In this document: positions 34,769 to 44,381 of the stretch, one piece after another
Position numbering within the stretch: position 1 is the stretch's first letter
Layout: each line of letters starts with the position of its first letter
Origin: Bacteroides cellulosilyticus
Lineage (GTDB): Bacteria; Bacteroidota; Bacteroidia; Bacteroidales; Bacteroidaceae
Assembly: GCF_020091405.1 (NCBI RefSeq)
Contig: NZ_CP081903.1
Span: forward strand, 2,046,001-2,110,000
Length of the DNA stretch: 64,000 nt
Direction: 5' to 3'
Made by a program: the position numbers and the translations under genes
The notes under the pieces: generated by a model
Database searches by the model: none
Seen by the model: the letters and a program-made list of their open reading frames with translations, nothing else
Told to the model about the DNA's origin: nothing

Positions 34769-35809
34769 ATGAATAGTACTTATATAATAGGAGAAATCGG
34801 ACAGAACCATAACGGTTCCGTCGATATAGCCAAACTGATCGTAGACCTGGTGTCCCGCCCTGTTCGTGAAGAAGTGTTCAATATAGAACTTCGTCCGATG
34901 GATGCGGTGAAATTGACTAAACGAGATTTGAATGAAGAACTGACGGACTCACAGATGAACCGTCCGTATGATTCTCCCCATTCTTTCGGATGTACCTACG
35001 GCGAACATCGTGCTTTTCTAGAGCTGACGGACGAGGAACACTTCGAGGTGTATAAGCACGCCAAGTCTTTAGGGCTTGATTTCGTGGAAACACTTTGCTC
35101 CAAAGGCTGCCTCTCTTTGCTGAAGCTCTTCACGCCCGACCGTCTGAAAGTGGCAAGCCGGGATCTTACTAACCTGCCGTTGCTGGAAGTGATGGCTGAA
35201 ACCAAGATACCCATTATTCTGTCTACCGGCATGGCAGGCAGAAAAGAACTGGATGATGCTTTGGAGGTGATTACCCGTTATCATAACAACATTTCTATCT
35301 TGCATTGTGTATCCCAGTATCCTACCCAGCCTGATAATCTGAACCTGAAGACTATCACCTATCTGAAACAGCACTACGGGCAGTATTGCATCGGCTTCTC
35401 CGACCATACCATCGGTATTGCCGCTCCTATCGTTGCCGTGGGTATGGGTGCGGAAATCATAGAGAAGCATGTCACCATCGACCGCCGCATGAAGGGAACC
35501 GATCAGCAAGGCTCTCTTGGCCCCGACGGTGTGAACCGCATGATACGTGATATCCGTATTGCCGAACGTTGGCTGGGAAAAGAAGAACTGTATATCGACT
35601 CTTCCGTTGCCTCGGCAAAGGTGAAACTGGAGCGTTCCATTGCAACGAATAAGACGCTGCATCCCGGAGATGTTATTACTGAACAGGATATCCATCTGTT
35701 GAGCCCCGGCGACGGCTTTAAGTGGGCGGACCGTGCGAAAGTGGTAGGGCATAAAGTACTGAAAGAAATTCCCCGGAATGAGATTATCTATCCGGATGTC
35801 ATCCAATAA
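34769..35809 (+). CDS. NeuB-family nonulosonate (KDN-9-P-like) synthase
   Basis: 346 residues. N-terminal TIM barrel with YIIGEIGQNHNGSVDIAK (the metal/PEP-binding E-x-G-x-NH-x-G motif), MDAVKLTKRDL, VASRDLTNLPLLEVMAETKIPIILSTGM, LHCVSQYPT, GFSDHTIG and EKHVTIDRRMKGTDQQGSLGPDG. The C-terminal SAF antifreeze-like domain is KLERSIATNKTLHPGDVITEQDIHLLSPGDG. It condenses PEP with a hexose or hexosamine (phosphate). Pairing with a BT1713-like phosphatase downstream suggests KDN-9-phosphate as product. AATTCGTAA occurs twice (34746, 34760) just before the ATG. Confidence 0.9.
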   Translation: MNSTYIIGEIGQNHNGSVDIAKLIVDLVSRPVREEVFNIELRPMDAVKLTKRDLNEELTDSQMNRPYDSPHSFGCTYGEHRAFLELTDEEHFEVYKHAKSLGLDFVETLCSKGCLSLLKLFTPDRLKVASRDLTNLPLLEVMAETKIPIILSTGMAGRKELDDALEVITRYHNNISILHCVSQYPTQPDNLNLKTITYLKQHYGQYCIGFSDHTIGIAAPIVAVGMGAEIIEKHVTIDRRMKGTDQQGSLGPDGVNRMIRDIRIAERWLGKEELYIDSSVASAKVKLERSIATNKTLHPGDVITEQDIHLLSPGDGFKWADRAKVVGHKVLKEIPRNEIIYPDVIQ

Positions 35810-35812
35810 TTT

Positions 35813-36676
35813 ATGAAACTCTTAGGCATAGTCATCTTATATTATCCGGATGATGCGGTAGTAAAGAATATCGCTACCTATCTTGCTCAGCTGGATGAAT
35901 TGATGTTGTGGGATAATACTCCGGCAGCCGATCGCAGGGATCTGGATTTGGATTCTTTGGGAGATGGGAGAGGGAAAATCATTCAGGATGGTTGTGGTGA
36001 AAATCTGGGCATCGGTTCTGCGCTGAATAAGGCGGTGGCGTATGCCCGTGCAAATGGATTTACGCATCTGCTGACCTTGGATCAGGATAGCTGTTTCGGT
36101 GGGCGGAACTTCGAAAGCTACCTTCAGGCGATCCGTAACTATGGTGAGGACAAGGCTGCCATTTTCTCTACCAATTATTTCATTAAATCCCAGCAAACCA
36201 CCATGTATCCGCCAACGGACTCTGTGGATGAAGTGTATTCGGCAATGACTTCGGGAAGTATATATCCGGTTAGCCTGTTCGATACTTTGGGTGACTTTAT
36301 GGAATCCCTCTTTGTCTGGGGAGTGGATTGTGAGTTTTGTTGGAGGGCTAAAAGGAAAGATATTCCCGTTTTATGCTTCAAGAATATTCTGCTGACACAC
36401 GATTTGGGTTGTCAGAAGAAGAAAAGGCGTTTGCTGGGAAAAGAAGTATTTCCTAATGAATATGGTCCGGCCCGTTCCTACTATAATGTGCGCAATGGTA
36501 TTCTCCTGCATCGTCTGTATCCTGAAGCGTTGAATTTGAAGTCGCATTTGCGCTATCATTTTTATAAGCGTGTGGTTTTTATCATACTGTATGAGCGGCA
36601 GAAGTTCAGTAAATTGTGGGCATTGCTGTGTGGCTATCGCGATGGGCTGAGGGGAAAGAGCGGGAAGTGGAAATAA
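35813..36676 (+). CDS. Glycosyltransferase family 2, rhamnosyltransferase-like
   Basis: 287 residues. MKLLGIVILYYPDDAVVKNIATYLAQLDELMLWDNTP at the start, GENLGIGSALNKAVAYARANGFTHLLTLDQDSCFG (DxD-like DQDS), and a C-terminal region SLFVWGVDCEFCWRAKRKDIPVLCF typical of RfbF/WbbL-like rhamnosyltransferases. Three bases after the NeuB-like gene, clearly cotranscribed. It would build the glycan that carries or neighbours the nonulosonate. Confidence 0.9.
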   Translation: MKLLGIVILYYPDDAVVKNIATYLAQLDELMLWDNTPAADRRDLDLDSLGDGRGKIIQDGCGENLGIGSALNKAVAYARANGFTHLLTLDQDSCFGGRNFESYLQAIRNYGEDKAAIFSTNYFIKSQQTTMYPPTDSVDEVYSAMTSGSIYPVSLFDTLGDFMESLFVWGVDCEFCWRAKRKDIPVLCFKNILLTHDLGCQKKKRRLLGKEVFPNEYGPARSYYNVRNGILLHRLYPEALNLKSHLRYHFYKRVVFIILYERQKFSKLWALLCGYRDGLRGKSGKWK

Positions 36677-36709
36677 ATGATTGTATCATCTGAATAAAAA
36701 GAAAAAACT

Positions 36710-37210
36710 ATGTTACCAAAGTTAGTGATTACCGATATTGATGGTGTGTGGACTGATGGTGGAATGTACTATACCGAACAGGGCGATGTGATGAAACGCT
36801 TCTCCGTGAAAGACGGCTGGGGAGTTATTTTCCTTCGCAAGCTGAATATACCTGTAGCCATTATGACGGGTGAGAATACGCAGATTGTTCAGAAACGTGC
36901 TGATAAGCTGAAGATAGATTACTGCTACCTGGGGGTGAAAGATAAAGTGGCACAGGCGGAAGAACTGTGTCGTGAGTTGGGTATCACATTGCAGGATGTT
37001 GCCTTCATCGGTGATGACGTGAACGACTTGGCTCTGCTCCGTAAGGTGGGATTCAGCGCTTCTCCCAGTAATACACCGGATTATGTGAAACGTGAGGTCG
37101 ATTACGTCACTGCACAACATGGGGGCTTTGGGGCCTTTCGTGAGTTTGTGGAGAAACTGCTTTCTGATAATGGGATGCTTGAAGGAGTGCTTCAGCAGTT
37201 TCTATCCTGA
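36710..37210 (+). CDS. HAD phosphatase of the KdsC/KDN-9-phosphate phosphatase type
   Basis: 166 residues, C0-type HAD without a cap. LVITDIDGVWTDGGMYYTEQG carries nucleophile D9 and D11, IMTGENTQIVQKRADKL is motif II, and FIGDDVNDLALLRKVGFSASPSNT is motif IV, with the C-terminal tail GGFGAFREFVEKLL that closes the tetramer active site. It strongly resembles B. thetaiotaomicron BT1713 (KDN-9-P phosphatase), which is next to a NeuB-like KDN-9-P synthase. It removes phosphate before CMP activation. Last gene of the plus-strand operon; its end overlaps the convergent DUF6044 gene by 19 bp. Confidence 0.88.
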   Translation: MLPKLVITDIDGVWTDGGMYYTEQGDVMKRFSVKDGWGVIFLRKLNIPVAIMTGENTQIVQKRADKLKIDYCYLGVKDKVAQAEELCRELGITLQDVAFIGDDVNDLALLRKVGFSASPSNTPDYVKREVDYVTAQHGGFGAFREFVEKLLSDNGMLEGVLQQFLS

Positions 37211-38883
37211 GGTTTTTCCCCTACTTTGTAGACCTTGATTTCCCAGAAAGAGGTAGGTGTCGTATAAGTACCTATGTATTGTAAGCCGAGTTCCTGATAA
37301 TTGCGAATATTCACAGCCGAAAATAGATAGGTACATCCCAGTTCTTTCAGGGTAGTCGTATCTATTTCCAGGTTCCGGACCTCTCCTTGTTTATCTTTTC
37401 CCCATAAATCTCCCTGTAGCTCAGAGGAGTATAAATAACAACGGCTTCCCCAACGATCATAATACGCTTTACGTTCGGCTGATTTTTCCAGTTCTCCGGC
37501 AATTACCTTTCTGAATGTATGTTTGTATGTCAGCGGGTAATTTTGGAAGTATCCGTTTAATGTATAAAACCCGTTATATTGCGCAACAGAAGGAAAGAAC
37601 CCCAGGCAAGCGACTTTGTTACTATCCGAATCATCTCCTATTACACCATGTATGTCGTCAAACAGGCGAGTATCGTAAAACTGTCTGTAAGTTGGTTCGG
37701 AAATATTGATTCCGCATAATTGTTTTAAGTTGTTCTTATATTCAGGATTGATCCAGAAAGCTACTCCCACCAATAATGTAAATGCGGTAAGTAACAGGTA
37801 GCGCCCGTATTTGTAACTTATGATTTTATCGAACAGGAGGGCTGTCACACACAACCATAAAAAGGGGAGAAGGAAGTAGAAGCGATCAGACTGAAACATA
37901 GTCAGTATATGCGCTTTGGGAAATGCATATTTGAGGAGGTTGAAGATTAGATACCACAGAAGAATGGTAGCTATTACTTTCAGCAGAAACCTCACTTTAC
38001 TGTCGATTTGTTTATCGTGAATGTAAATAAGGAATATATAGAAGAGGATGAATATAACCGGTAGGCTGCCTGTGTGAATCTGGGTGACTTTCAGCATTTC
38101 CAGACTTCTCGTTATGGTTTCCCGGAGTGATGAGGAGTAGATAATTTCCGTACGGTGGGAAATGACGGGTGACAGGAAGTCGACAAATAGACTGTAATTA
38201 CTGATGATGTAGGTCAGCACCAATATACAGAACCCTGTTACATAGGGCCTATATGTTTTTTTGTTTTTTATTTTAAGGTATAGATAGTATGCAAACAGGG
38301 TAATCCCAATGAATACTCCGGCCAGTACCAATGAAGAATAGAGTGCTACAAAGATTATTATCAGATAGCTGGATATTTTTTGTTTTTCTTCTTTCAGGTT
38401 CAGAAATGCGTAGGCCAGCAAAGGCTGTCCCATCACGCTCAAACCGTAGTCTGCGTAATACGCCATCAGTGAAAAACAGAGTGAGGTGAGGAAAGACACA
38501 ATAGTTCTGTGTTTACTCTCTTTCAGTAGATAGCGAGTCAGAAAGAGCCACATTCCGGTAAAACCGATAAGTCGTCCGATGAGTTCATTCAGTATGTAAG
38601 AAGTAAATGGGTTGAAGGTATCGACCAGTAGCAGGCGTGGCAGAAAGCAGTATGCTATGTTGGATACTTTCAGTCCTTCCATGGCTGGAAACGGAACTTC
38701 TGTATTGAATAAAGTGCCATTTTCTTTCAGTACATTCAAATAGGCTATTGTGCTGTCCAGATTGTCTAATATCTGAATGTAGGAATTCTCCCCATTGATA
38801 AAATAAGGGATGTAATATCCTAATGTGATCAGTATACCTGTCAGAAAGAATGTCTTGGAACGGTTGTGAACTGCTGAAATCAT
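37192..38883 (-). CDS. DUF6044 polytopic membrane protein
   Basis: 563 residues with roughly 10-12 membrane helices (TFFLTGILITLGYYIPYF, YLLIIIFVALYSSLVLAG-type, YVTGFCILVLTYIISNY, LPVIFILFYIFLIYI, LLTAFTLLVGVAFWI). A soluble C-terminal domain of about 160 residues follows (VACLGFFPSVAQYNGFYTLNGYFQNYPLTYKHTFRKVIAGELEK). This is the DUF6044 (YfhO-like) layout, seen in surface polysaccharide loci; a role in lipid-linked sugar transfer is plausible. It overlaps the flippase upstream by 4 bp and the HAD gene downstream (convergent) by 19 bp. Confidence 0.82.
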   Translation of the reverse strand: MISAVHNRSKTFFLTGILITLGYYIPYFINGENSYIQILDNLDSTIAYLNVLKENGTLFNTEVPFPAMEGLKVSNIAYCFLPRLLLVDTFNPFTSYILNELIGRLIGFTGMWLFLTRYLLKESKHRTIVSFLTSLCFSLMAYYADYGLSVMGQPLLAYAFLNLKEEKQKISSYLIIIFVALYSSLVLAGVFIGITLFAYYLYLKIKNKKTYRPYVTGFCILVLTYIISNYSLFVDFLSPVISHRTEIIYSSSLRETITRSLEMLKVTQIHTGSLPVIFILFYIFLIYIHDKQIDSKVRFLLKVIATILLWYLIFNLLKYAFPKAHILTMFQSDRFYFLLPFLWLCVTALLFDKIISYKYGRYLLLTAFTLLVGVAFWINPEYKNNLKQLCGINISEPTYRQFYDTRLFDDIHGVIGDDSDSNKVACLGFFPSVAQYNGFYTLNGYFQNYPLTYKHTFRKVIAGELEKSAERKAYYDRWGSRCYLYSSELQGDLWGKDKQGEVRNLEIDTTTLKELGCTYLFSAVNIRNYQELGLQYIGTYTTPTSFWEIKVYKVGEKPQDRNC

Positions 38884-40331
38884 TGTTGCATCTTTTTCTT
38901 TTTAACCAGATATTGCAGGCTTTCACGGAATACTTGCGACTTCAATCTCCACATGCAAAAGAGATAAATGGCAGCTGCCAGAACTATTTTCAGCATAAGA
39001 GAAAGGAATATATTCTCTATGCGGCTGGCAACTATATAGGCTGTTCCGACTGCTACAACGGATAATACCAGGTAAGGAGCAATATCTTTCAATACATCGA
39101 ATAGTAGAATACCTGCATACCTATGAGCAAAATGTTGCCACACCAGTAGCCAGAGAATGTTCGCTGTGGTATAAATAATCAGCATGATCTGTAGTCCGTG
39201 GGAATAACTGAACCACAGGCAAATCAACTGGAATACTCCTAAACCAATGGTATTCCACATATAAATATTGGGTCGTCCCAAGCTATTCATGAGATTGGAA
39301 TACAAGGTGGAAATAGGCATAAATGCTCCCCACACACATAGAATCTGCATAATTGGCACGCAGGGGAGCCATTTGTCCGTGATACTTAATACAATAAGTT
39401 CCTGTGCGACGATTGCCAGTCCGAACATGGCGGGAAAGCAGACAAAAGCGGTGAAACGCAGAAGCTTATGGAAAATGTTCTGCAAGCGTTGCCGGTCTTC
39501 CGATGCTTCGCGGAAAACGGGCTGTCCCACATTATTTATCATTCCTAAGATAGTGGAGTAGCCCATGGTGGTCCATTTACTTCCTTGGGTGTAGAAGCCC
39601 ACTTGCGGTATGGTGTAGAAGCGTCCCAGTAATACAGAGAAGATATTATTGTTGACTTGCGTGAACATGGAAGTGAACAATAACTTGCTACTGAAAGGCA
39701 ACATCTGTCGTAGTGGTTGCAGATGGAATGAAAAGGTAGGTCGCCAAGGTGAGAAGTACCAATTTAGCAAAGTATTGATACTGGAGTACAGCACGGTTTG
39801 CAGGGCGATGCCCCATGCTCCCCAGCCATGATAAGCACAGGTGAGACCTGCTGCCCCCGAGATGATGATGGCAATAATCTGTATCTGGCTACGCTCTTTC
39901 ACCATCAGATTGCGAAAGAAATAGGCGACAGGTGCTACACTGATGCTTCCTATGAAGAAACTCAGGAACAGGAAACGTGCCAGATTAGTAAGCTCAGGAG
40001 TGTGATAGAAATCAGCAATGAATGGAGCGCAGGCAAACAGTATGAGATAGAGAAGTGCTCCCATGCAGATATTGAACCAAAAAACAGCATTATAATCTTC
40101 GTGCTCTGCTTCCTTCTTGTTGACAATAGCCAGTATAAATCCGCTTTCGGCAAAAGAGCCTGCCATTGCGGCGAATACAGTCAGCGCACCTATCATACCA
40201 TAATCTGATGGCGATAATAGACGTGAAAGGAATATCCCAAAGATAAGATTAAGCAGTTGTAGTGAACCACTGCCTATTCCTCCCCAAAATATTCCTTTGG
40301 CTGTTTTTTCTTTTAGTGACGATTCTGCCAT
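38880..40331 (-). CDS. Wzx-type polysaccharide flippase
   Basis: 483 residues with 12-14 helices, MOP superfamily: KTAKGIFWGGIGSGSLQLLNLIFGIFLSRLLSPSDYGMIGALTVFAAMAGSFAESGF is the classic N-terminus of the polysaccharide-synthesis/Wzx group. GFYTQGSKWTTMGYSTILGMINNVGQPVFREASEDRQRL is the mid-region signature. It moves undecaprenyl-linked repeat units to the periplasmic face. With the transferases on both sides it indicates that this locus makes an exported glycan; no Wzy or chain-length gene is in the window. Confidence 0.93.
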   Translation of the reverse strand: MAESSLKEKTAKGIFWGGIGSGSLQLLNLIFGIFLSRLLSPSDYGMIGALTVFAAMAGSFAESGFILAIVNKKEAEHEDYNAVFWFNICMGALLYLILFACAPFIADFYHTPELTNLARFLFLSFFIGSISVAPVAYFFRNLMVKERSQIQIIAIIISGAAGLTCAYHGWGAWGIALQTVLYSSINTLLNWYFSPWRPTFSFHLQPLRQMLPFSSKLLFTSMFTQVNNNIFSVLLGRFYTIPQVGFYTQGSKWTTMGYSTILGMINNVGQPVFREASEDRQRLQNIFHKLLRFTAFVCFPAMFGLAIVAQELIVLSITDKWLPCVPIMQILCVWGAFMPISTLYSNLMNSLGRPNIYMWNTIGLGVFQLICLWFSYSHGLQIMLIIYTTANILWLLVWQHFAHRYAGILLFDVLKDIAPYLVLSVVAVGTAYIVASRIENIFLSLMLKIVLAAAIYLFCMWRLKSQVFRESLQYLVKKKKMQQ

Positions 40332-40367
40332 TACTTGTTTGGTTTATGATTAGGATACTATTTAATT

Positions 40368-40520
40368 CTCGGATAAATTGCTCGTAAATTGCTCGTAAAT
40401 TGCTCGTAAATTGCTCGTAAGCCTTAAAATGTATATTGTTTATTATTAGCGTTTTACATTTTTATCTCGTTTAAATCTCGGATAAGTTGCTCGTAAATCT
40501 CGTTTAAATTGTTCGTAAAT
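40368..40520. repeat. 11-bp/22-bp array, word CTCGTAAATTG
   Basis: CTCGTAAATTG is repeated with exact 11-bp step at 40381, 40392, 40403 and (CTCGTAAGC) 40414, preceded by CTCGGATAAATTG (40368). A second block (40466-40520) holds CTCGTTTAAAT, CTCGGATAAGTTG, CTCGTAAAT, CTCGTTTAAATTG and TTCGTAAAT starting at 40466, 40477, 40490, 40499 and 40512; like words are 22 bp apart (40477/40499, 40490/40512). It lies between the flippase start and the end of the AlbA_2 gene. Confidence 0.85.
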
Positions 40521-42190
40521 TATTCCTTTTTGGGAAACCAGTCAGAGTGGATACCTCTGGATATATTTCCTATTTTATCTTGTTTCTTGAGTTTTGCAAG
40601 CAAATTTCCTATCTTGTAGTACTTTTGCTCATCGCTCAGCACATCTGGCAACTTATTCCAAAGTAATTCTGTTATTTCCTTTTTTGTAAGCGTACCGTGT
40701 TCGGTGAGTGCTTTGAGGATTAAATCACAATAATAACTATCTTCAAATCCTTTGTTGTTGGAATAGGCTGTTTTCTGATCTAATTGCTGAGCAACCGGTT
40801 TTGCTATAAATAGATTCGGTTTTCTTCCTTCAATAAGCTTTTTCTTTCTGAGATGAGATGTCTCTTCGTCTGATATTGGACGGTTTAGTTGTATGCGATT
40901 GAGGGCTTCAATTTCCACCAAAGATAAATCTTGCTTTTTTGCTAATATATTGGCATATTCCATATTCAGAATCTTTCCGATAATGGTTACCTGCACTCTG
41001 TCTCTCTCAATGGTATAGTCAGGCAAAGGGAAAAGCCGTTGCCTCTGGAAGTTAAACATCTTCCTGATACCGCTTCCTATCGTGTCCACTATCTGTAGTC
41101 CTACCATTGCACGAGCCAGGAAAGGATTTCTGTAAACTTCCTCCGGTGCATTGTCTTTCAATACATTGCTGATTGTACGGGGAATAAAACTTCCTTTATT
41201 GGTAAATACAAGCCTGTCTTCGTATTCTACTACATTGATTTGTCCTCCTAATGTGTAATCTTGGTGTGCTACGGCATTGTTTATGGCTTCGCGAATGACG
41301 TACGGCTCATAAGTGTCTACTTCTTCGGGGAACAGCGTACGGAATTCCGGGTTGATATACCGATATTTCAAGTTACGTATCTTCTGGTAGATTTCTTCAA
41401 TGGAAATGATAAACGGACAACTTTTAATTTCGTAATCCCGCTCTATTCCCTGTGAGTCTTTAAGTATCCAACGTATCTTGGCTACTGCCGGTGAAATTAG
41501 TACTTCACTTTCTTCTTTTCCCAATAAGACAATGGCAGCATTGGTTATTTTGCCTTTTATAGTCAGTTTTGCCTTGTTGAGAAAGGTTATGTCATCCCAT
41601 TCTGCTATTTCAGCAGCATTCTTTTTGTTTTTAGCAATGTATAATGAGCGTGCAATGGAAATGGCCTTGGAATCTAAATCCTCAAAAGTCGCGTCTTTTA
41701 CAATTTGGGCACTCCAATCGGACTGTTGGCTTTGATTGCGGATAGATTCTAACTCATGCAGGCTTAAGGCAACTAATGATTCACCGTCGCGACCATAAAA
41801 ATGTCCTTTATAAGAAGTAGGAATACCTTTGGGAGCTGCAGGGATTTGAAACATAATCACTCTTTTCCCTTGATACATGATTTCATGTATTTCCGTAAAA
41901 GTAATACCGCAGTTGGTTCCTTCGGCTATTTCTCTTTTTAGGGCGTCAAGTGAAGGGCGTGTCGGTTTATATGAACTGCCTAAAATGGTGTGAGTTTTAT
42001 CATGAATGCCGAATAACAACCAGGCAAATTCTTCCTGACCAAGATTAGCTTCGTTACTAAGTGCGGAGAAGTATTCTCCTAACTTTTGTGTATCGAATCC
42101 ATTCTGAGCTTTTTTGAATTCTACGACTTCATTTTCTCCCGGCAAGTGGATGAAATCCTCCAAAAGCTTTATGAGTTCTTGAGTTGTCAT
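40520..42190 (-). CDS. AlbA_2 (Schlafen-like) domain protein with HATPase
   Basis: 556 residues. N-terminal AlbA_2 domain (ENEVVEFKKAQNGFDTQKLGEYFSALSNEANL, GHFYGRDGESLVALS), central HATPase_c_4/RecG-type part (YVIREAINNAVAHQDYTLGGQINVVEYEDRLVFTNKGSFIP; NPFLARAMVGLQIVDTIGSGIRKMF), and a C-terminal winged-helix region (EHGTLTKKEITELLWNKLPDVL). Such proteins are taken to be DNA-binding regulators; some belong to defence or mobile loci. It begins 19 bp after metG on the same strand and may be cotranscribed. Confidence 0.88.
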   Translation of the reverse strand: MTTQELIKLLEDFIHLPGENEVVEFKKAQNGFDTQKLGEYFSALSNEANLGQEEFAWLLFGIHDKTHTILGSSYKPTRPSLDALKREIAEGTNCGITFTEIHEIMYQGKRVIMFQIPAAPKGIPTSYKGHFYGRDGESLVALSLHELESIRNQSQQSDWSAQIVKDATFEDLDSKAISIARSLYIAKNKKNAAEIAEWDDITFLNKAKLTIKGKITNAAIVLLGKEESEVLISPAVAKIRWILKDSQGIERDYEIKSCPFIISIEEIYQKIRNLKYRYINPEFRTLFPEEVDTYEPYVIREAINNAVAHQDYTLGGQINVVEYEDRLVFTNKGSFIPRTISNVLKDNAPEEVYRNPFLARAMVGLQIVDTIGSGIRKMFNFQRQRLFPLPDYTIERDRVQVTIIGKILNMEYANILAKKQDLSLVEIEALNRIQLNRPISDEETSHLRKKKLIEGRKPNLFIAKPVAQQLDQKTAYSNNKGFEDSYYCDLILKALTEHGTLTKKEITELLWNKLPDVLSDEQKYYKIGNLLAKLKKQDKIGNISRGIHSDWFPKKE

Positions 42191-42209
42191 TCGGCATTAA
42201 GATTATTCT

Positions 42210-44249
42210 TTACTTCACTTCGCTACCCGGCTTCACTTCCTTCATGGTTGTAACCACGGAGAGCGAACCGTCAAAGTTCTCGGCAGAGAGGATCATACCT
42301 TCGCTGACGATGCCTTTCAGCTTACGCGGAGCAAGATTGGCAATGAAGCATACTTGCTTGCCTACCAGTTCTTCCGGATTGTAGTGTTGTGCGATACCAC
42401 TGACGATAGTACGGTTTTCCAGTCCGTCGGCAATCTTGAATTGCAGCAATTTATCGGCTTTGGGGACTTTCTGGCATTCCAATACGGTGCCCACGCGAAT
42501 ATCCAGCTTCATGAAGTCATCGAATTCGATATTCGGGCGGATGGGATTAGCTTTGTAGTTGGCTTCCTCATTAGCCTTTTTCGTATCGAGCAACTTCTGT
42601 ACCTGTGCTTCAATGACACTGTCTTCTATCTTTTCGAAGAGCAATTCAGGGGTGGCTAACTGATGTCCGGCCGGCAATAGATTGGTGCTGCCCAGAGTTG
42701 CCCAGTCGAAGCTGTCCATGTTCAGCATACTACGTAGTTTTTCGCTGCTGAACGGTAGGAATGGTTCGAATGCAATGGCAAGGTTGGCAACCAGTTGCAG
42801 GGAGATGTTCAGGATAGTGGCTACACGATCCATATCCATTTTGGCGATCTTCCACGGTTCGGTATCTGCCAGATATTTGTTTCCGATGCGGGCCAGGTTC
42901 ATGGCCTCCTTCTGTGCATCGCGGAACTTGAATACATCCAGTAACTTTTCTACTTCTGCTTTTACATCCGAGAATTCTTTCAGTGTTTCGCGGTCGTAGT
43001 CCGTAAGTTCACCGGCAGCAGGCACTACACCATCGAAATACTTCTTGGTGAGTTGCAGGGCACGGTTCACGAAGTTACCGTAAACGGCTACCAGTTCATT
43101 GTTATTGCGTGCCTGGAAATCTTTCCAGGTGAAATCATTGTCTTTAGTTTCAGGCGCATTGGCTGTCAGCACATAGCGAAGCACATCCTGCTTGCCGGGG
43201 AAGTCTACCAGGTATTCGTGCAACCATACGGCCCAATTGCGTGAAGTCGAAATCTTGTCGCCTTCCAGGTTCAGGAATTCATTACTCGGTACGTTATCAG
43301 GCAGAATAAAACTGCCTTCCGCTTTCAGCATGGCAGGAAATACGATGCAGTGGAATACGATATTATCTTTACCGATGAAGTGAATCAGACGGGTTTCGGG
43401 ATCTTTCCACCAGGTTTCCCAAGTGTCGGGCAGCAACTCTTTTGTGTTGCTGATATAGCCGATAGGGGCATCAAACCATACATATAGCACCTTTCCTTCC
43501 GCACCTTCTACGGGCACAGGAATACCCCAATCAAGGTCACGACTTACTGCACGGGGTTGCAGGCCCATGTCAAGCCAGCTTTTGCACTGACCATATACAT
43601 TGGGGCGCCATTCTTTATGATCTTCCAGAATCCATTGGCGCAACCAGCTTTCGTGTTGGTCAAGCGGCAGATACCAATGCTTCGTTTCGCGCATTACGGG
43701 CTTACTTCCGCTGATGGCGCTTTTCGGATTAATCAGGTCTGTGGGGCTGAGGCTCGTACCGCACTTCTCGCATTGATCGCCGTAGGCACCTTCTGCATGG
43801 CAGTGGGGACATTCGCCTGTGATATAGCGGTCGGCAAGGAAAGTCTTGGCTTCCTCGTCGTAATACTGCATACTGGTTTTTTCGATAAAATCGCCTTTAT
43901 CGTACAGCTTACGGAAGAATTCCGAAGCGGTGTCGTGGTGAGTTTTTGAACTTGTGCGGCTGTATACATCAAATGAGATGCCGAACTCTTTAAAAGACTC
44001 TTTGATGAGCGTATGATAACGGTCTACTATATCTTGCGGTGTTACACCTTCTTTCTTGGCGCGTATTGTGATGGGTACTCCGTGTTCGTCCGAACCTCCG
44101 ATAAAGATTACATCTTCCTTTTTCAGTCTCAGATAGCGGACGTAGATATCGGCAGGTACGTAAACTCCTGCCAAGTGCCCGATATGAACGGGTCCGTTAG
44201 CGTAGGGCAGTGCCGACGTAACGGTAGTGCGTTTGAATTTCTTTTCCAT
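42210..44249 (-). CDS. metG: Methionyl-tRNA synthetase
   Basis: 679 residues from ATG 44249. The frame is open to 44312, but the -7 box at 44293-44300 places the transcript start inside that extension. Class I synthetase: HIGH motif as HIGH in [16 protein letters not shown], zinc-knuckle cysteines CPHC...CEKCG, and KMSKS as ISTSRNW (the K-x-S-x-S form KISTS). The C-terminal tRNA-binding domain ([35 protein letters not shown]...) makes it the long MetG form with EMAP/Trbp111 domain. Charges tRNA-Met in the cytoplasm. Confidence 0.97.
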   Translation of the reverse strand: MEKKFKRTTVTSALPYANGPVHIGHLAGVYVPADIYVRYLRLKKEDVIFIGGSDEHGVPITIRAKKEGVTPQDIVDRYHTLIKESFKEFGISFDVYSRTSSKTHHDTASEFFRKLYDKGDFIEKTSMQYYDEEAKTFLADRYITGECPHCHAEGAYGDQCEKCGTSLSPTDLINPKSAISGSKPVMRETKHWYLPLDQHESWLRQWILEDHKEWRPNVYGQCKSWLDMGLQPRAVSRDLDWGIPVPVEGAEGKVLYVWFDAPIGYISNTKELLPDTWETWWKDPETRLIHFIGKDNIVFHCIVFPAMLKAEGSFILPDNVPSNEFLNLEGDKISTSRNWAVWLHEYLVDFPGKQDVLRYVLTANAPETKDNDFTWKDFQARNNNELVAVYGNFVNRALQLTKKYFDGVVPAAGELTDYDRETLKEFSDVKAEVEKLLDVFKFRDAQKEAMNLARIGNKYLADTEPWKIAKMDMDRVATILNISLQLVANLAIAFEPFLPFSSEKLRSMLNMDSFDWATLGSTNLLPAGHQLATPELLFEKIEDSVIEAQVQKLLDTKKANEEANYKANPIRPNIEFDDFMKLDIRVGTVLECQKVPKADKLLQFKIADGLENRTIVSGIAQHYNPEELVGKQVCFIANLAPRKLKGIVSEGMILSAENFDGSLSVVTTMKEVKPGSEVK

Positions 44250-44292
44250 TGTGATATATGTATCTCTTTTGTTATGAGCGCATTTTAGTGTG

Positions 44293-44300
44293 CAAAGATA
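44293..44300 (-). promoter_or_regulatory. Promoter -7 element of metG
   Basis: CAAAGATA reads TATCTTTG on minus, 43 bp upstream of ATG 44249; it decides the metG start. Confidence 0.65.
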
Positions 44301-44381
44301 ACGGTTTTCCACTCAAAGAAAAAAGAGAAGAGAATGAAATGTCCAAGATGTATTCAAAAAGATTCAGAAATAATGTATCGG

